Shown here one piece after another: positions 19,047-28,321 of a DNA stretch of 64,000 nucleotides. The translations under genes were made by a program, and so were the position numbers. The notes beneath the pieces were generated by a model. The model was not told the origin of the DNA. It did no database searches and saw only the letters and a list, made by a program, of their open reading frames with translations. How positions within the stretch are numbered: the stretch's first letter is position 1; every line of letters begins with the position of its first letter. This stretch comes from Neorhizobium populisoli (GTDB lineage Bacteria; Pseudomonadota; Alphaproteobacteria; Rhizobiales; Rhizobiaceae): the NCBI RefSeq assembly GCF_019430945.1, contig NZ_JAHYCB010000001.1, positions 682,001 to 746,000 of the forward strand, read 5' to 3'.

Positions 19047-20048
19047 GTGGCAACAGAACCCGCCGGCAAGCCGCTTTCCAAACGCAAGGCCGAAGTTTTC
19101 ACCGAAATCGAAGCGCCACCGCTGTCGCATTTCTTCGGCAATGCCGAGCAACGCAAGCAGGCCAATCGCTACTGGATCAAGGACAATATCGGCAACGCCT
19201 TCGATCTGCTCGTCCATTTCGGCCTGAAGCTGATGACGATGGATGGCTGCTCGAATTTCGGTGCCAAGCTCGGCCCGTTCGCTATTCCGAAATTCAACAA
19301 GTCCGCCATCAAGCGCGGGCGCGCAACGCTTGCCCGCCTTCTGCCGGAGAAGACTCAGGCCGAGCGCGACGCTATTCTGCAGGAGAACCTCAAATCGCAG
19401 GGCCGGATCATGACGGAGTTTTCCGTCATCAACCGGCTGCTTGGCGATATGGACAGGATCACGCTGCATGATTTCCATCGGCTGATCGAGCCCACCAGGC
19501 AAGGACCTGTGATCATCGTCGGCATGCATCTCGGCAATTGGGAGATCGGCCCGACCATCCTGCATAAGGATGGCGTGCGCCCCTACGCCAATTACATTCC
19601 GCCGAAAGGTCGCGCCAAGGCGTGGATCTCCGCGAAGGTGCGACGCAAGGGCGGGCTGAACTTCCTGCCGCCGGGCGCGCAAGGAACACGCCCGTCCGTC
19701 AAGCTCCTGAAGGAAGGCGGCGTCATCTCGATGTTCTGCGACGAGGCGGTGGCCGGCAAGATCCGCGGGCCGCTATTCGGCCGCAAGCCGCATCTGGAAG
19801 GCAATCTTGCCGTCGCAGTGCGGTTGGCGCGGATGACCGGCGCGAAGATCTGCCCGTGGTATAACATCCGCGGCGAGGGTTTCCGCTTCGACGCCTATTT
19901 CCTGCCGGCGATCGAACTGCCGCCGGAAGACAAACCCGGTGCGCGGCTGATGGACGACATCCTGCTGCTGAATTCCGTAATCGAGCCCGTCATCCGGGCT
20001 AATCTCGACCAATGGTATTTCCTCGACAACACTCTGCCGACCGACTGA
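19047..20048 (+). CDS. LpxL/HtrB-family lysophospholipid or lipid A acyltransferase (LABLAT)
   Basis: A 333-residue acyltransferase with the HX4E catalytic motif HLGNWE (His161-Glu166) and downstream GGVISMFCDE. Family members add secondary acyl chains to lipid A from acyl-ACP on the cytosolic face. The N-terminus lacks the usual strong membrane anchor. GTG start, with GAGGT overlapping the P450 stop at spacing 7, so translation is coupled. Because it sits between a P450 and a hydrolase, the acceptor may be something other than lipid A. Confidence 0.85.
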   Translation: MATEPAGKPLSKRKAEVFTEIEAPPLSHFFGNAEQRKQANRYWIKDNIGNAFDLLVHFGLKLMTMDGCSNFGAKLGPFAIPKFNKSAIKRGRATLARLLPEKTQAERDAILQENLKSQGRIMTEFSVINRLLGDMDRITLHDFHRLIEPTRQGPVIIVGMHLGNWEIGPTILHKDGVRPYANYIPPKGRAKAWISAKVRRKGGLNFLPPGAQGTRPSVKLLKEGGVISMFCDEAVAGKIRGPLFGRKPHLEGNLAVAVRLARMTGAKICPWYNIRGEGFRFDAYFLPAIELPPEDKPGARLMDDILLLNSVIEPVIRANLDQWYFLDNTLPTD

Positions 20049-20074
20049 CCACCCTACTCCATAGGAACTCCGTC

Positions 20075-21211
20075 ATGAGCGATAAAACGGCCTTTTCCGC
20101 GATCGACGATGTTGTCGACGCTGCGATTTCCTCGAAAAAGCTTGTGGGCACGGTCGTGCTGATGGCCAAGGACGGTGAGATCGTCTACCGCCGCGCCGCC
20201 GGAATGGCCGATCGCGAAGCCGGCCTGCCGATGCGGGAAGATACGATCTTTCGGCTCGCCTCGGTGACCAAGCCGATCGTGACGGCCGCCACCATGCGCC
20301 TCATCGAACAGGGCCGCATCGGGCTCGACGATCCGGTGACCAAATGGCTGCCGGACTTCCGGCCGAAGCTTGCAGATGGTAGCGAGCCGACGATCCTCAT
20401 CCGGCATCTGCTCACCCACACGTCTGGCCTCAGCTACAGCTTCGAAGCCGAGGATGGTCCCTATGCTCGCGCCGGCGTTTCCGATGGAGTCGATCAGCCG
20501 GGACTTCCGCTAGCCGAAAACCTGAAGCGTATCGCCTCCGTGCCGCTCGCCTTCGCACCCGGCACCGGCTGGCAATATTCCGTCGCCATGGACGTGATAG
20601 GCGGCGTCATCGAGAAGGAGACCGGCAGGCGGCTCGGCGACGCGGTGGCGGAACTGGTGATGCAGCCGCTCGGATTGGGCGATACCGGCTTCTCCGTGGC
20701 CGATCGGAGCCGACTCTCAGTTGCTTATGTCGATGGTTCACCCGAGCCGAAGCGCATGAGTGAGACGGAAACCGTACGACTGCTGAACGGTTCGGTGACA
20801 TTTGCGCCCGATCGCATCTTCAACCCGGATTCCTTCCATTCCGGCGGCGGCGGCATGGCGGGAACGGCCGGTGACGTGATCGCTATCCTGGAAGCGCTCC
20901 GTAAGGGCGGCGCGCCTCTCCTCTCGCAAGCAACCGTACAGCAGATGATGACCAACCAGATCGGTGATCTTCTGGAAGAGGCACGCCCCGGCTTCGGTTT
21001 TGGTTACGGTTGGGCGATCATTCGCGACCCGGCAAAGGCCGGCCTGCCCGTATCGGCGGGTTCGCTGCAATGGGGCGGCGTCTATGGGCACCACTGGTTT
21101 ATCGATCTCGAACGAAAAATCACGCTGGTCGGACTCACCAATACGACACCGGAAGGCATGTGGGGCAGCTTTACGCTGGACCTGAAGAAAGCCATGGCGG
21201 CTTCGTTCTGA
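20075..21211 (+). CDS. Serine hydrolase, beta-lactamase/esterase class C fold
   Basis: A 378-residue protein of the beta-lactamase-related family. The catalytic SxxK is SVTK (Ser63, Lys66, in FRLASVTKPIV) and the second motif is likely Tyr168 in WQYSVAMDVIGG. No signal peptide, so it acts in the cytosol, which argues for an esterase or transacylase rather than a penicillin-targeted enzyme. The ATG has AGGA upstream and follows the acyltransferase stop by 26 bp; a strong terminator follows. Third gene of the P450 operon. Confidence 0.88.
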   Translation: MSDKTAFSAIDDVVDAAISSKKLVGTVVLMAKDGEIVYRRAAGMADREAGLPMREDTIFRLASVTKPIVTAATMRLIEQGRIGLDDPVTKWLPDFRPKLADGSEPTILIRHLLTHTSGLSYSFEAEDGPYARAGVSDGVDQPGLPLAENLKRIASVPLAFAPGTGWQYSVAMDVIGGVIEKETGRRLGDAVAELVMQPLGLGDTGFSVADRSRLSVAYVDGSPEPKRMSETETVRLLNGSVTFAPDRIFNPDSFHSGGGGMAGTAGDVIAILEALRKGGAPLLSQATVQQMMTNQIGDLLEEARPGFGFGYGWAIIRDPAKAGLPVSAGSLQWGGVYGHHWFIDLERKITLVGLTNTTPEGMWGSFTLDLKKAMAASF

Positions 21212-21224
21212 TTCAGGCTCCACG

Positions 21225-21263
21225 GAATCAAAAAGCCCGGCTTATCACCGGGCTTTTTGATTC
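21225..21263. terminator. Bidirectional terminator between the serine hydrolase and aspS
   Basis: A 16-bp perfect stem (GAATCAAAAAGCCCGG with CCGGGCTTTTTGATTC) around CTTATCA. Both strands end in five T residues, so it ends the converging transcripts from both sides. Confidence 0.93.
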
Positions 21264-21277
21264 ATCCGACCGAAGGA

Positions 21278-23068
21278 TCAGTCCTTCTTCTGCTGCGGCA
21301 TGACGCGCAGCGACAGTTCCATCAGTTGCTTCGGCGTTGCCGGCGACGGAGCGTTCATCAGCAGGTCCTGCGCCTGCTGGTTCATCGGGAACAGCGTGAT
21401 TTCGCGCAAGTTCTTGGCGCCGAGCAACAGCATGACCACGCGGTCGATACCGAAAGCGCAGCCGCCATGCGGAGGGGCGCCGTACTGGAAGGCACGGTAC
21501 ATGCCGCCGAAACGCTCTTCCACATCCGTCTGGCTAAGGCCGACCAGTTCGAACGCCTTGACCATGGCTTCCGGCGACTGGTTACGGATCGAGCCCGAGG
21601 CAATTTCGAAACCGTTGCAGACGGCGTCGTACTGATAAGCCTTGAGCGACAGCGGATCCTGGCTCTGTAGCGCTTCCAGACCACCCTGCGGCATGGAGAA
21701 CGGGTTGTGGGCGAAGTCGATCTTCTTGTCTTCGTCGCTCCATTCGTAGAACGGGAAGTCGATGATCCAGCAAAGTTCGAACCGGTCGCGGTCGACGAGG
21801 TTCAAGTCTTCGCCCGCCTTGGTGCGGGCTTCGCCTGCGAACTTGTAGAACTTGGCCGGCTCGCCTGCGACGAAGAAGGCGGCGTCGCCTGCTTCAAGGC
21901 CAAGCTGAATGCGCAGGGCTTCGGTGCGCTCCTCGCCGATGTTCTTGGCGAGCGGGCCGGAGCCGCCGACCTTGCCATCCTCTTCCTTCCAGAAGATGTA
22001 GCCGAGGCCCGGCTGGCCGAGCGACTGCGCCCAGGCATTCATGCGGTCGCAGAATGCGCGGCTGCCGCCGGTCTTGGCCGGGATCGCCCAGACTTCAACC
22101 TTCGGGTTCGCGGCGATCATGCCGGCGAAGACCTTGAAGCCGGAACCGGCGAAATGTTCGGTGACAGCCTGCATCTCGATCGGGTTGCGCAGGTCCGGCT
22201 TGTCGGAACCGTATTTACGGATCGCGACGTCGTAGGGAATGCGCGGCCATTCTTTGGTGACCGGCTTGCCTTCGGCGAACTGCTCGAAGACAGAGGTCAT
22301 GATCGGAGCCATCGTGTCCCAGACGTCTTCCTGGGTGACGAAGCTCATTTCCAGGTCGAGCTGGTAGAATTCGCCCGGCAGGCGGTCGGCACGCGGGTCT
22401 TCATCGCGGAAGCAGGGTGCGATCTGGAAGTAACGGTCGAAACCGGCGACCATCAGGAGCTGCTTGTACTGCTGCGGCGCCTGCGGCAGGGCGAAGAACT
22501 GGCCGGGATGGATACGGCTCGGCACCAGGAAGTCGCGCGCGCCTTCCGGCGAGGATGCCGTCAGGATCGGCGTCGTGTATTCGCCGAAGCCGGCCGAGGT
22601 CATCCGGTTGCGGATATCGGAAATGATCTGGCTGCGCTTGACGATGTTCTTGTGCAGCGTCTCGCGGCGAAGATCGAGAAATCGGTACTTGAGGCGGATA
22701 TCTTCAGGATAATCCGGCTCGCCGAACACCGGCAGCGGCAGTTCCTTTGCCTCGGACAGGATCTCGATCTCCTGTGCATAAAGCTCGATCTCGCCGGTGG
22801 CCATGTTCTTGTTGACGGTGTCTTCCGAGCGCGCCTTGACCACGCCGTCGATGCGGATCACCCACTCGCCGCGCACGGTTTCGGCAAGCTTGAAGGCCGG
22901 GCTGTCCGGATCGGCGACGACCTGGGTCATGCCGTAATGGTCGCGCAGGTCGATGAAGAGGACACCGCCATGATCTCGTACACGGTGCACCCAGCCGGAG
23001 ATGCGGACATTGGAGCCGACATCCGACTTGCGGAGGGCTGCACAGGTGTGGCTGCGGTAACGATGCAT
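21278..23068 (-). CDS. aspS: Aspartate--tRNA(Asp/Asn) ligase
   Basis: Class II aminoacyl-tRNA synthetase, bacterial type, 596 residues, with an N-terminal OB-fold ([23 protein letters not shown]), motif 2 ([10 protein letters not shown]), an inserted GAD domain and motif 3 ([22 protein letters not shown]). The WVHRxRDHGG sequence in the anticodon-binding domain resembles non-discriminating enzymes that also charge tRNA-Asn for the GatCAB route; that is an inference. The start [12 protein letters not shown] is chosen over a longer frame. Confidence 0.97.
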   Translation of the reverse strand: MHRYRSHTCAALRKSDVGSNVRISGWVHRVRDHGGVLFIDLRDHYGMTQVVADPDSPAFKLAETVRGEWVIRIDGVVKARSEDTVNKNMATGEIELYAQEIEILSEAKELPLPVFGEPDYPEDIRLKYRFLDLRRETLHKNIVKRSQIISDIRNRMTSAGFGEYTTPILTASSPEGARDFLVPSRIHPGQFFALPQAPQQYKQLLMVAGFDRYFQIAPCFRDEDPRADRLPGEFYQLDLEMSFVTQEDVWDTMAPIMTSVFEQFAEGKPVTKEWPRIPYDVAIRKYGSDKPDLRNPIEMQAVTEHFAGSGFKVFAGMIAANPKVEVWAIPAKTGGSRAFCDRMNAWAQSLGQPGLGYIFWKEEDGKVGGSGPLAKNIGEERTEALRIQLGLEAGDAAFFVAGEPAKFYKFAGEARTKAGEDLNLVDRDRFELCWIIDFPFYEWSDEDKKIDFAHNPFSMPQGGLEALQSQDPLSLKAYQYDAVCNGFEIASGSIRNQSPEAMVKAFELVGLSQTDVEERFGGMYRAFQYGAPPHGGCAFGIDRVVMLLLGAKNLREITLFPMNQQAQDLLMNAPSPATPKQLMELSLRVMPQQKKD

Positions 23069-23209
23069 TTTGAGTATCCCGGACTGGTGCTTTTGCGGCC
23101 TATCAGCGTGCGAAGCACTGCCGGCCGATCTCATGGAAAATCGGCGCGAAAAGCGCATGGACGGCCCGATTTGTCAAGGCTCGGCCGCAAGACCATACCG
23201 GCATTCCGC

Positions 23210-23593
23210 TTACACAAGCACCTGCGCAATCTCGAAGACGTGGCCGGCGGGATCGGCAAAGGCTGCGGTTCGCCGGCCCCAGGGCCGATCGACAGGGCCG
23301 TTCAGCAGCGTGACGCCCATGTCCCGCAGCCTGGCACAAACCGCATCGGCATCGTCCACCCGCAACGTCAGCATGAAGCGCGTGCCGGCACCGGCTGCGG
23401 CGACGACCATAGGCTCGACAAGCTCCGGCGCTTCCGCTGCCTGCAGCAGGTTGATCATCAGGCCAGAGAAATTCAGCACATAGGAGACGTCATCCTCGTA
23501 GATGACATCGGCGGCAAAGACCTTGGCGTAAAAGGCCTTCGTCTCGGCGATATCCTCGACGAACAGCGTCACGACTTCCAGATTGTTCAACAT
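23210..23593 (-). CDS. VOC/glyoxalase-family protein
   Basis: A 127-residue protein with two beta-alpha-beta-beta-beta VOC modules (MLNNLEVVTLFVEDIAETKAFYAKVF; LTLRVDDADAVCARLRDMGV ... WGRRTAAFADPAGHVFEIAQ). Family members are metal-dependent lyases, dioxygenases or resistance proteins; a specific reaction cannot be assigned. GGAAG lies upstream of the chosen ATG. It follows the aspS start region with about 140 bp between, on the same strand. Confidence 0.85.
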   Translation of the reverse strand: MLNNLEVVTLFVEDIAETKAFYAKVFAADVIYEDDVSYVLNFSGLMINLLQAAEAPELVEPMVVAAAGAGTRFMLTLRVDDADAVCARLRDMGVTLLNGPVDRPWGRRTAAFADPAGHVFEIAQVLV

Positions 23594-23722
23594 GGACTTC
23601 CTTCCCTCACATCTCCGAGGCTGAGCCGTCGACGCTCCAAGGACGTCTCGGGAACTCTCGCGCCGACAGACGGGAATCGCAAATGCAAGGGAATCGGTTG
23701 ACGGCAATGCGCGAGCCTGCGG

Positions 23723-24235
23723 CTAAAGCATTCCGCGCATTGCCTTCTCTTCCTGGGCGATACGCACCGCAAGGATCACGAGATAGACCGGCAGGCCGAG
23801 GACAAGCGTCCACCACGCATGGAATATCAAAGCATATCCGACAAGTTCCGGCAGAATGTTGAGGAAATAGTTGGGGTGCCGGATCGTGCGGAACAGCCAG
23901 TGGCGGCTGGTGGAATGGTTGTTGGCGATCATTATCTTCACCGTCCATACCGGGCCAAGCAGCCGGACGATCCAGACCAGCATCAGCATTGCGAACACGA
24001 AGATGACGAGGCCTAAAGTGGAGATCGCGTCGAACTGCGTTCCTCTCGCCCAGCCTTCGCCGAAGGCTGCGAAATAATAGAGGCCATGAACGACAGCGAG
24101 CAGCCTAGTGTTGAGCGCGCCGTGTTCGACTGCGCCTTCGGTGCGCAGCTTCGCTTCATGCCGCTTGGACACGGCAACGCTTACGATCCGTGCCGCGGCG
24201 GCGGCCAGGAAGATGACGACGAGAATGGCATTCAT
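23723..24235 (-). CDS. Isoprenylcysteine carboxyl methyltransferase-family membrane protein
   Basis: A 170-residue protein with four to five membrane helices and the ICMT-type C-terminal signature RHPNYFLNILPELVGYALIF followed by RIAQEEKAM. Bacterial members methylate small carboxylates, phenols or lipids with SAM; the substrate is unknown. The start MNAILVVIF has GGAG upstream; a longer frame exists but begins with a non-conserved leader. Divergent from the MFS gene. Confidence 0.82.
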   Translation of the reverse strand: MNAILVVIFLAAAAARIVSVAVSKRHEAKLRTEGAVEHGALNTRLLAVVHGLYYFAAFGEGWARGTQFDAISTLGLVIFVFAMLMLVWIVRLLGPVWTVKIMIANNHSTSRHWLFRTIRHPNYFLNILPELVGYALIFHAWWTLVLGLPVYLVILAVRIAQEEKAMRGML

Positions 24236-24411
24236 GCTGGAGGTCTCCGCTCGGCTTTCGATTAGCGGAACCGCCGTCGCGAAGCCATAGGATGCGGTCG
24301 CCAAGGAGACGATTTTTCAAAGACAAACGTGTTCCAGTTCGTCTATGAGTTGATCGCTGCAACTTGTTCGACGCAGTCCCTGCATCGTCCGCCAGGAATG
24401 CCGTAAATCCC

Positions 24412-25650
24412 ATGTCGCATATCCGTCCGCTCGTCCCGCTTCTCGTCACCGCAGGCATTCTGATCGGCGGCAACGGGCTGCAGGGCACCTATATAGCGCT
24501 CAAGGGAACGGCCGAGGGATTCACGCCATCGACGGTCGGCATGGTCGGTGCCGGTTACAGCATCGGCTTTGCGATCGGCTGCATCTACGTGACGCGGCTC
24601 CTGCGCGCCATCGGCCATATCCGCACCTTTTCCGCGATGGCCTCGGTCGCGGCGGTGGCAGCGATCTGCATGTCGATGGTCATCGACCCGGTCTTCTGGT
24701 TCGCGATGCGTTTCGTCACCGGCATCGCAGTCGCCAGCCTGTTCGCCACCGTCGAAAGCTGGATCAATGCCAAGGTCACCAACGAGAACCGTGCCCGCAC
24801 GCTGTCCATCTACCGTTTCGTCGATCTGGGTTCGGTCACGGTGGCGCAATATATCATCCCGACGGTCGGCATCGAGGGGCCGATCATCTTCAACATCATC
24901 GCCATCGCCTTGACGCTGTCGCTGGTGCCGATCTCCGTTGCCGACAAATCGAGCCCTGCGCCGCCGGAAACCATGACTTTCGACCTGAAGGCCGTCTGGC
25001 GCATCTCGCCGCTCGCGGTCGTCGGGGTCATCGCCATCGGCCTTTCCATGGCCGCCTTCCGCAATATCGGGCCGATCTATGCGGAAGAGATCGGCATGAG
25101 CATCACTTCGATCGCCACCTTCATGAGTGCCGGCATCATCGGCGGCGTGGTGCTGCAATATCCGCTTGGCGTCTATTCCGACAAGCTGGACCGTCGGCGC
25201 GTCATCGTCTGGACGACGATCGGCTCGATCATTACCGGTGCCTATCTCTCCTTTGGTGCCGGCACAAATGAGACGGCGAACATCGTCAGCGTCTTTCTGT
25301 TCGGCGCGTTTTCCATGCCGCTTTATTCACTCTGCTCGGCGCATGGCAACGACTATGCCAAGGAGGGGGAGCACGCGCTGGTGTCCGCCGGATTGTTGTT
25401 CTACTGGTCGATCGGCGCCACGATCGGGCCGCTTCTGGCTTCGATTTTGCTGCAATATGTCGGGCCGCGCGCCTTTTTTGCCTATACGTCCTTCATCTTC
25501 CTGGGCTTCCTGATCTTTACGCTCATGCGCATGCGGGTGCGCGGGCCGGTGCCGCCCTCGCAGCGTCGCTGGCGCTTCCGGTCACTGCTCAGAACCTCGG
25601 CCTATTTCAACAAATTGGCCCAGCCATCCGACAAAGATGAGCGTGAGTAA
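24412..25650 (+). CDS. MFS transporter, YcaD-like
   Basis: A 412-residue twelve-helix major-facilitator protein. Characteristic stretches are GAGYSIGFAIGCIYVTRLLRAIGHIRTF (helices 2-3) and QYPLGVYSDKLDRRRVIVW (the loop after helix 8). It resembles the YcaD/UMF group of uncharacterised bacterial carriers. Start at MSHIRPLVPLLVTAGIL; a longer frame from 24364 is open but non-hydrophobic and unlikely. About 75 bp precede the rnd gene on the same strand. Confidence 0.9.
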   Translation: MSHIRPLVPLLVTAGILIGGNGLQGTYIALKGTAEGFTPSTVGMVGAGYSIGFAIGCIYVTRLLRAIGHIRTFSAMASVAAVAAICMSMVIDPVFWFAMRFVTGIAVASLFATVESWINAKVTNENRARTLSIYRFVDLGSVTVAQYIIPTVGIEGPIIFNIIAIALTLSLVPISVADKSSPAPPETMTFDLKAVWRISPLAVVGVIAIGLSMAAFRNIGPIYAEEIGMSITSIATFMSAGIIGGVVLQYPLGVYSDKLDRRRVIVWTTIGSIITGAYLSFGAGTNETANIVSVFLFGAFSMPLYSLCSAHGNDYAKEGEHALVSAGLLFYWSIGATIGPLLASILLQYVGPRAFFAYTSFIFLGFLIFTLMRMRVRGPVPPSQRRWRFRSLLRTSAYFNKLAQPSDKDERE

Positions 25651-25727
25651 CGGTTCAATGTCGTTCTGTATTGACATAAGCGGCTGGAAGGGAAAGGAAG
25701 ATTGATCAAACCAGCGTGAAGACGAGA

Positions 25728-26873
25728 ATGATCCAGACGACCGCCGCCCTCGAAGAAGCCTGCGCCAAACTCGCCCAGTCGGACTTCATCACCATCGATA
25801 CGGAGTTTCTGCGGGAGACGACCTTCTGGCCGGAACTCTGCCTCATCCAGATGGCAAGCCCGGATGTCGAAGTGCTGGTCGATCCGCTGGCAAAAGGACT
25901 GGACCTCAAGCCTTTCTTCGAGCTGATGGCCAATCCGGCGGTCACCAAGGTTTTCCATGCCGCGCGGCAGGATATCGAAATCGTCTACCATCTCGGCAAC
26001 CTCGTGCCGCATCCGATCTTCGATACGCAGGTCGCCGCCATGGTCTGCGGTTTCGGCGACTCCGTCTCCTACGACCAGCTCGTCAGCCGCATCAAGAACG
26101 TCCATATCGACAAGTCCTCACGCTTCACCGACTGGAGCCGCCGGCCGCTTTCCGAAAAGCAGCTAGAATATGCCCTGGCCGACGTGACGCATCTGCGCGA
26201 TGTCTATCTGTTCCTGAAAGAGCAGTTGGAGCGCGAAGGCCGCGCCCTGTGGCTGACGGAAGAGATGGCGGTCCTCGAATCGCCCGTTACTTACGACCTG
26301 CATCCCGATGACGCCTGGCTTCGCCTCAAGTCGCGCCTGCGCAAGCCGACCGAACTTGCCGTGCTGAAGTTCATCGCCGCCTGGCGCGAACGCGAAGCGC
26401 GAAACCGCAACGTGCCGCGCTCGCGCGTGCTGAAGGACGACGCGATCTACGAAATCGCCCAGCAGCAGCCGAAGGATACGGAAGCAATGTCTCGTTTGCG
26501 CACCATTCCGAAAGGCTGGGAGCGCTCTTCCTCAGGCACCGCCATCATCGAAGCGGTGAATGCCGCACTCGCCCTGCCGAAGACCGACATGCCGCATCCG
26601 CCCAAACATGTTCACGTGCCGGAAGGTACAGCCGCTGCCGTCGAACTGCTCAAGGTTCTGCTGAAGCTGATTTCCGACAAGCAGGGCGTTGCTGCCAAGG
26701 TTATCGCCAATACCGATGATCTGGAGAAGATCGCCGCCGAGGGTGAAGCTGCCGAAGTCGCCGCTCTCTCCGGCTGGCGCCGCGACCTGTTCGGCGACAC
26801 TGCGCTGAAGCTGATCGACGGCGGCGTGGCGTTGCGCTTCGTGAACAAGAAGGTGGAAGCGGTCGAACTTTAA
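25728..26873 (+). CDS. rnd: Ribonuclease D
   Basis: A 3'-5' exoribonuclease that trims tRNA and other stable RNA precursors. The 381-residue protein has the DEDD motifs (Asp24 and Glu26 in FITIDTEFLRE; KVFHAARQDIEIVYHL; SEKQLEYALADVTHLRDVY) followed by HRDC domains (about residues 210-290: TELAVLKFIAAWREREARNRNVPRSRVL). Length is usual. The start is the ATG at 25728; a GTG at 25716 is an alternative. Confidence 0.96.
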   Translation: MIQTTAALEEACAKLAQSDFITIDTEFLRETTFWPELCLIQMASPDVEVLVDPLAKGLDLKPFFELMANPAVTKVFHAARQDIEIVYHLGNLVPHPIFDTQVAAMVCGFGDSVSYDQLVSRIKNVHIDKSSRFTDWSRRPLSEKQLEYALADVTHLRDVYLFLKEQLEREGRALWLTEEMAVLESPVTYDLHPDDAWLRLKSRLRKPTELAVLKFIAAWREREARNRNVPRSRVLKDDAIYEIAQQQPKDTEAMSRLRTIPKGWERSSSGTAIIEAVNAALALPKTDMPHPPKHVHVPEGTAAAVELLKVLLKLISDKQGVAAKVIANTDDLEKIAAEGEAAEVAALSGWRRDLFGDTALKLIDGGVALRFVNKKVEAVEL

Positions 26874-26892
26874 GACCACTCACCTCACCCGC

Positions 26893-27300
26893 TCATTTGT
26901 GCATCTTCGCACCCTTGGTGATCTTGTCGGCGATCTTCTTGTCGGTGCGGAGAGCGATGCCAACCAGTTTGGCATCATCCGGCGAGAACTGACCAAAAAC
27001 CTCGCGGTTGGCCGCATCGTGGCCGGTCGCGAACATTTCCTCTATATAGGCCGATGTGGTCACCTCGCGCTCCAGCGAGCGGCGATGGATGGTTCGCAGC
27101 GTTTCCTGATCGGCAGAGAGGACGACGACGGGTTGGACGCTTAGCGAATTGTAGACATAACCGGCCGCATCCCGGTATGCTTCACCGATAATGGCCGGCG
27201 TCTGGGCGGTGATGCCGCTCATCAGGAAGGCTGTCACGTTGAGCTCCTGCCAGGGAGCGAGGTCATCGCGCAGCACGATCGCGATCTTGGTGTCGAACAT
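26893..27300 (-). CDS. DUF2000 family protein
   Basis: A 135-residue protein starting MFDTKIAIVLRDDLAPWQELNVTAFLMSGI, typical of DUF2000, with GGAG seven bases upstream. The function is unknown. Its start codon overlaps the ATG of the divergent AraC gene by two bases (CATG), so each promoter must lie within the other reading frame or one start is wrong. It ends 19 bp from rnd, converging with it. Confidence 0.85.
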   Translation of the reverse strand: MFDTKIAIVLRDDLAPWQELNVTAFLMSGITAQTPAIIGEAYRDAAGYVYNSLSVQPVVVLSADQETLRTIHRRSLEREVTTSAYIEEMFATGHDAANREVFGQFSPDDAKLVGIALRTDKKIADKITKGAKMHK

Positions 27301-28195
27301 GAAGAACTCCGTCGAAGGATATGCAGGGATTGACGAGATAGCCGCGCCGAATACGGCGGGTCTTGAACAATCGTGCAGCGCCGCGGGCCGCGTCTCCGAC
27401 GGCATTGTCGAAGCGCCCTCCTCGCACGGCATCGAACGGATCGAGGCGCGCTTTCGCGGCAACGGATTTTCACCTCACCGGCACGATACCTATGCGCTCG
27501 GCATGACGCTCTCCGGCGTCCAGACCTTCCAGTATCGCGGTGCCGCCCGCGCCAGCCTGCCCGGCAAGGTCATCGTGCTGCATCCGGACGAACTCCATGA
27601 CGGCGCGGCCGGCACCGATGCGGGCCTTGTCTACCGCATGCTCTACCTGCCCCCGGAACGGCTAATAGAGGCGGCCGGCGGTGCGCGTGGCCTGCCTTTC
27701 GTGCCCGATCCGATCATCACCGACATGGATCTGCACCAATCGCTTACCGAGGCGCTGGATAATCTCGAAAGCGAGCCGCAGGCGCTTCTGCTCGACGATC
27801 TGATCGTCCGGTTTTCAGAAGGTCTCTGGCGGCATGCGGATGGCCTCGGCGGCGCGTCGGGCAAGACGCTTGCCCGGGAAGCGGTGCTGCGCTGCCGGGA
27901 CTATCTGCAGGACAATTTCGAGCGGGAGGTCTCCTCCGAGGAACTGGAGTCAGTCAGCGGCTTCGACCGGTACACGACGGCGCGGCAATTCCGACGGTTT
28001 CTCGGCACCAGCCCGCATCGTTATCTCGTCATGCGCAGGCTCGATCGGGCGAAAGCATTGCTGTCCGAGGGTTGCAGCCTCGCCGCAGCCGCGGCGGATG
28101 CCGGTTTTGCCGATCAGGCGCATTTCACCCGGCATTTCAAGCGCACGTTCGGCATGACGCCCGGACGCTGGCAGGCTTTGCGAAAAACCGGCTAA
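27299..28195 (+). CDS. AraC-family transcriptional regulator
   Basis: A 298-residue regulator with an N-terminal cupin ligand-binding domain (HRHDTYALGMTLSGVQTFQYRG) and a C-terminal double helix-turn-helix (SSEELESVSGFDRYTTARQFRRFLGTSPHRYL; LAAAAADAGFADQAHFTRHFKRTFG). The only in-frame ATG near the domain start overlaps the DUF2000 ATG and has no ribosome site, and the first ~45 residues are weakly conserved-looking. The adjacent DUF2000 gene is the likely target, inferred from divergent pairing. Confidence 0.88.
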   Translation: MKNSVEGYAGIDEIAAPNTAGLEQSCSAAGRVSDGIVEAPSSHGIERIEARFRGNGFSPHRHDTYALGMTLSGVQTFQYRGAARASLPGKVIVLHPDELHDGAAGTDAGLVYRMLYLPPERLIEAAGGARGLPFVPDPIITDMDLHQSLTEALDNLESEPQALLLDDLIVRFSEGLWRHADGLGGASGKTLAREAVLRCRDYLQDNFEREVSSEELESVSGFDRYTTARQFRRFLGTSPHRYLVMRRLDRAKALLSEGCSLAAAAADAGFADQAHFTRHFKRTFGMTPGRWQALRKTG

Positions 28196-28208
28196 ACCAT
28201 ACTTTAGA

Positions 28209-28270
28209 TTGTAAAAATCCGGTCATCAAAGCTTCATCGAACCTTCAATCTTCCATCACCTGCCCGTCAT
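28209..28270 (+). promoter_or_regulatory. Candidate PhoB (PHO box) array upstream of the phytase-like gene
   Basis: Six heptamers in exact 11-bp phase start at 28209, 28220, 28231, 28242, 28253 and 28264: TTGTAAA, CGGTCAT, GCTTCAT, CCTTCAA, CCATCAC, CCGTCAT. The PHO box consensus is CTGTCAT repeated with 4-bp spacers, i.e. an 11-bp repeat. The array ends about 50 bp before the ATG at 28322. Confidence 0.6.
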
Positions 28271-28321
28271 GCCCGGCCCCTATCCGGTCGAGGTCTCTGA
28301 CGCCAACCAACAGGTGATCCC

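Noticed and set aside
21707..23701. 664-codon plus-strand frame opposite aspS and the glyoxalase gene
   Set aside because: Antisense to aspS, which is complete and conserved; the frame has no ribosome site or domain signature.
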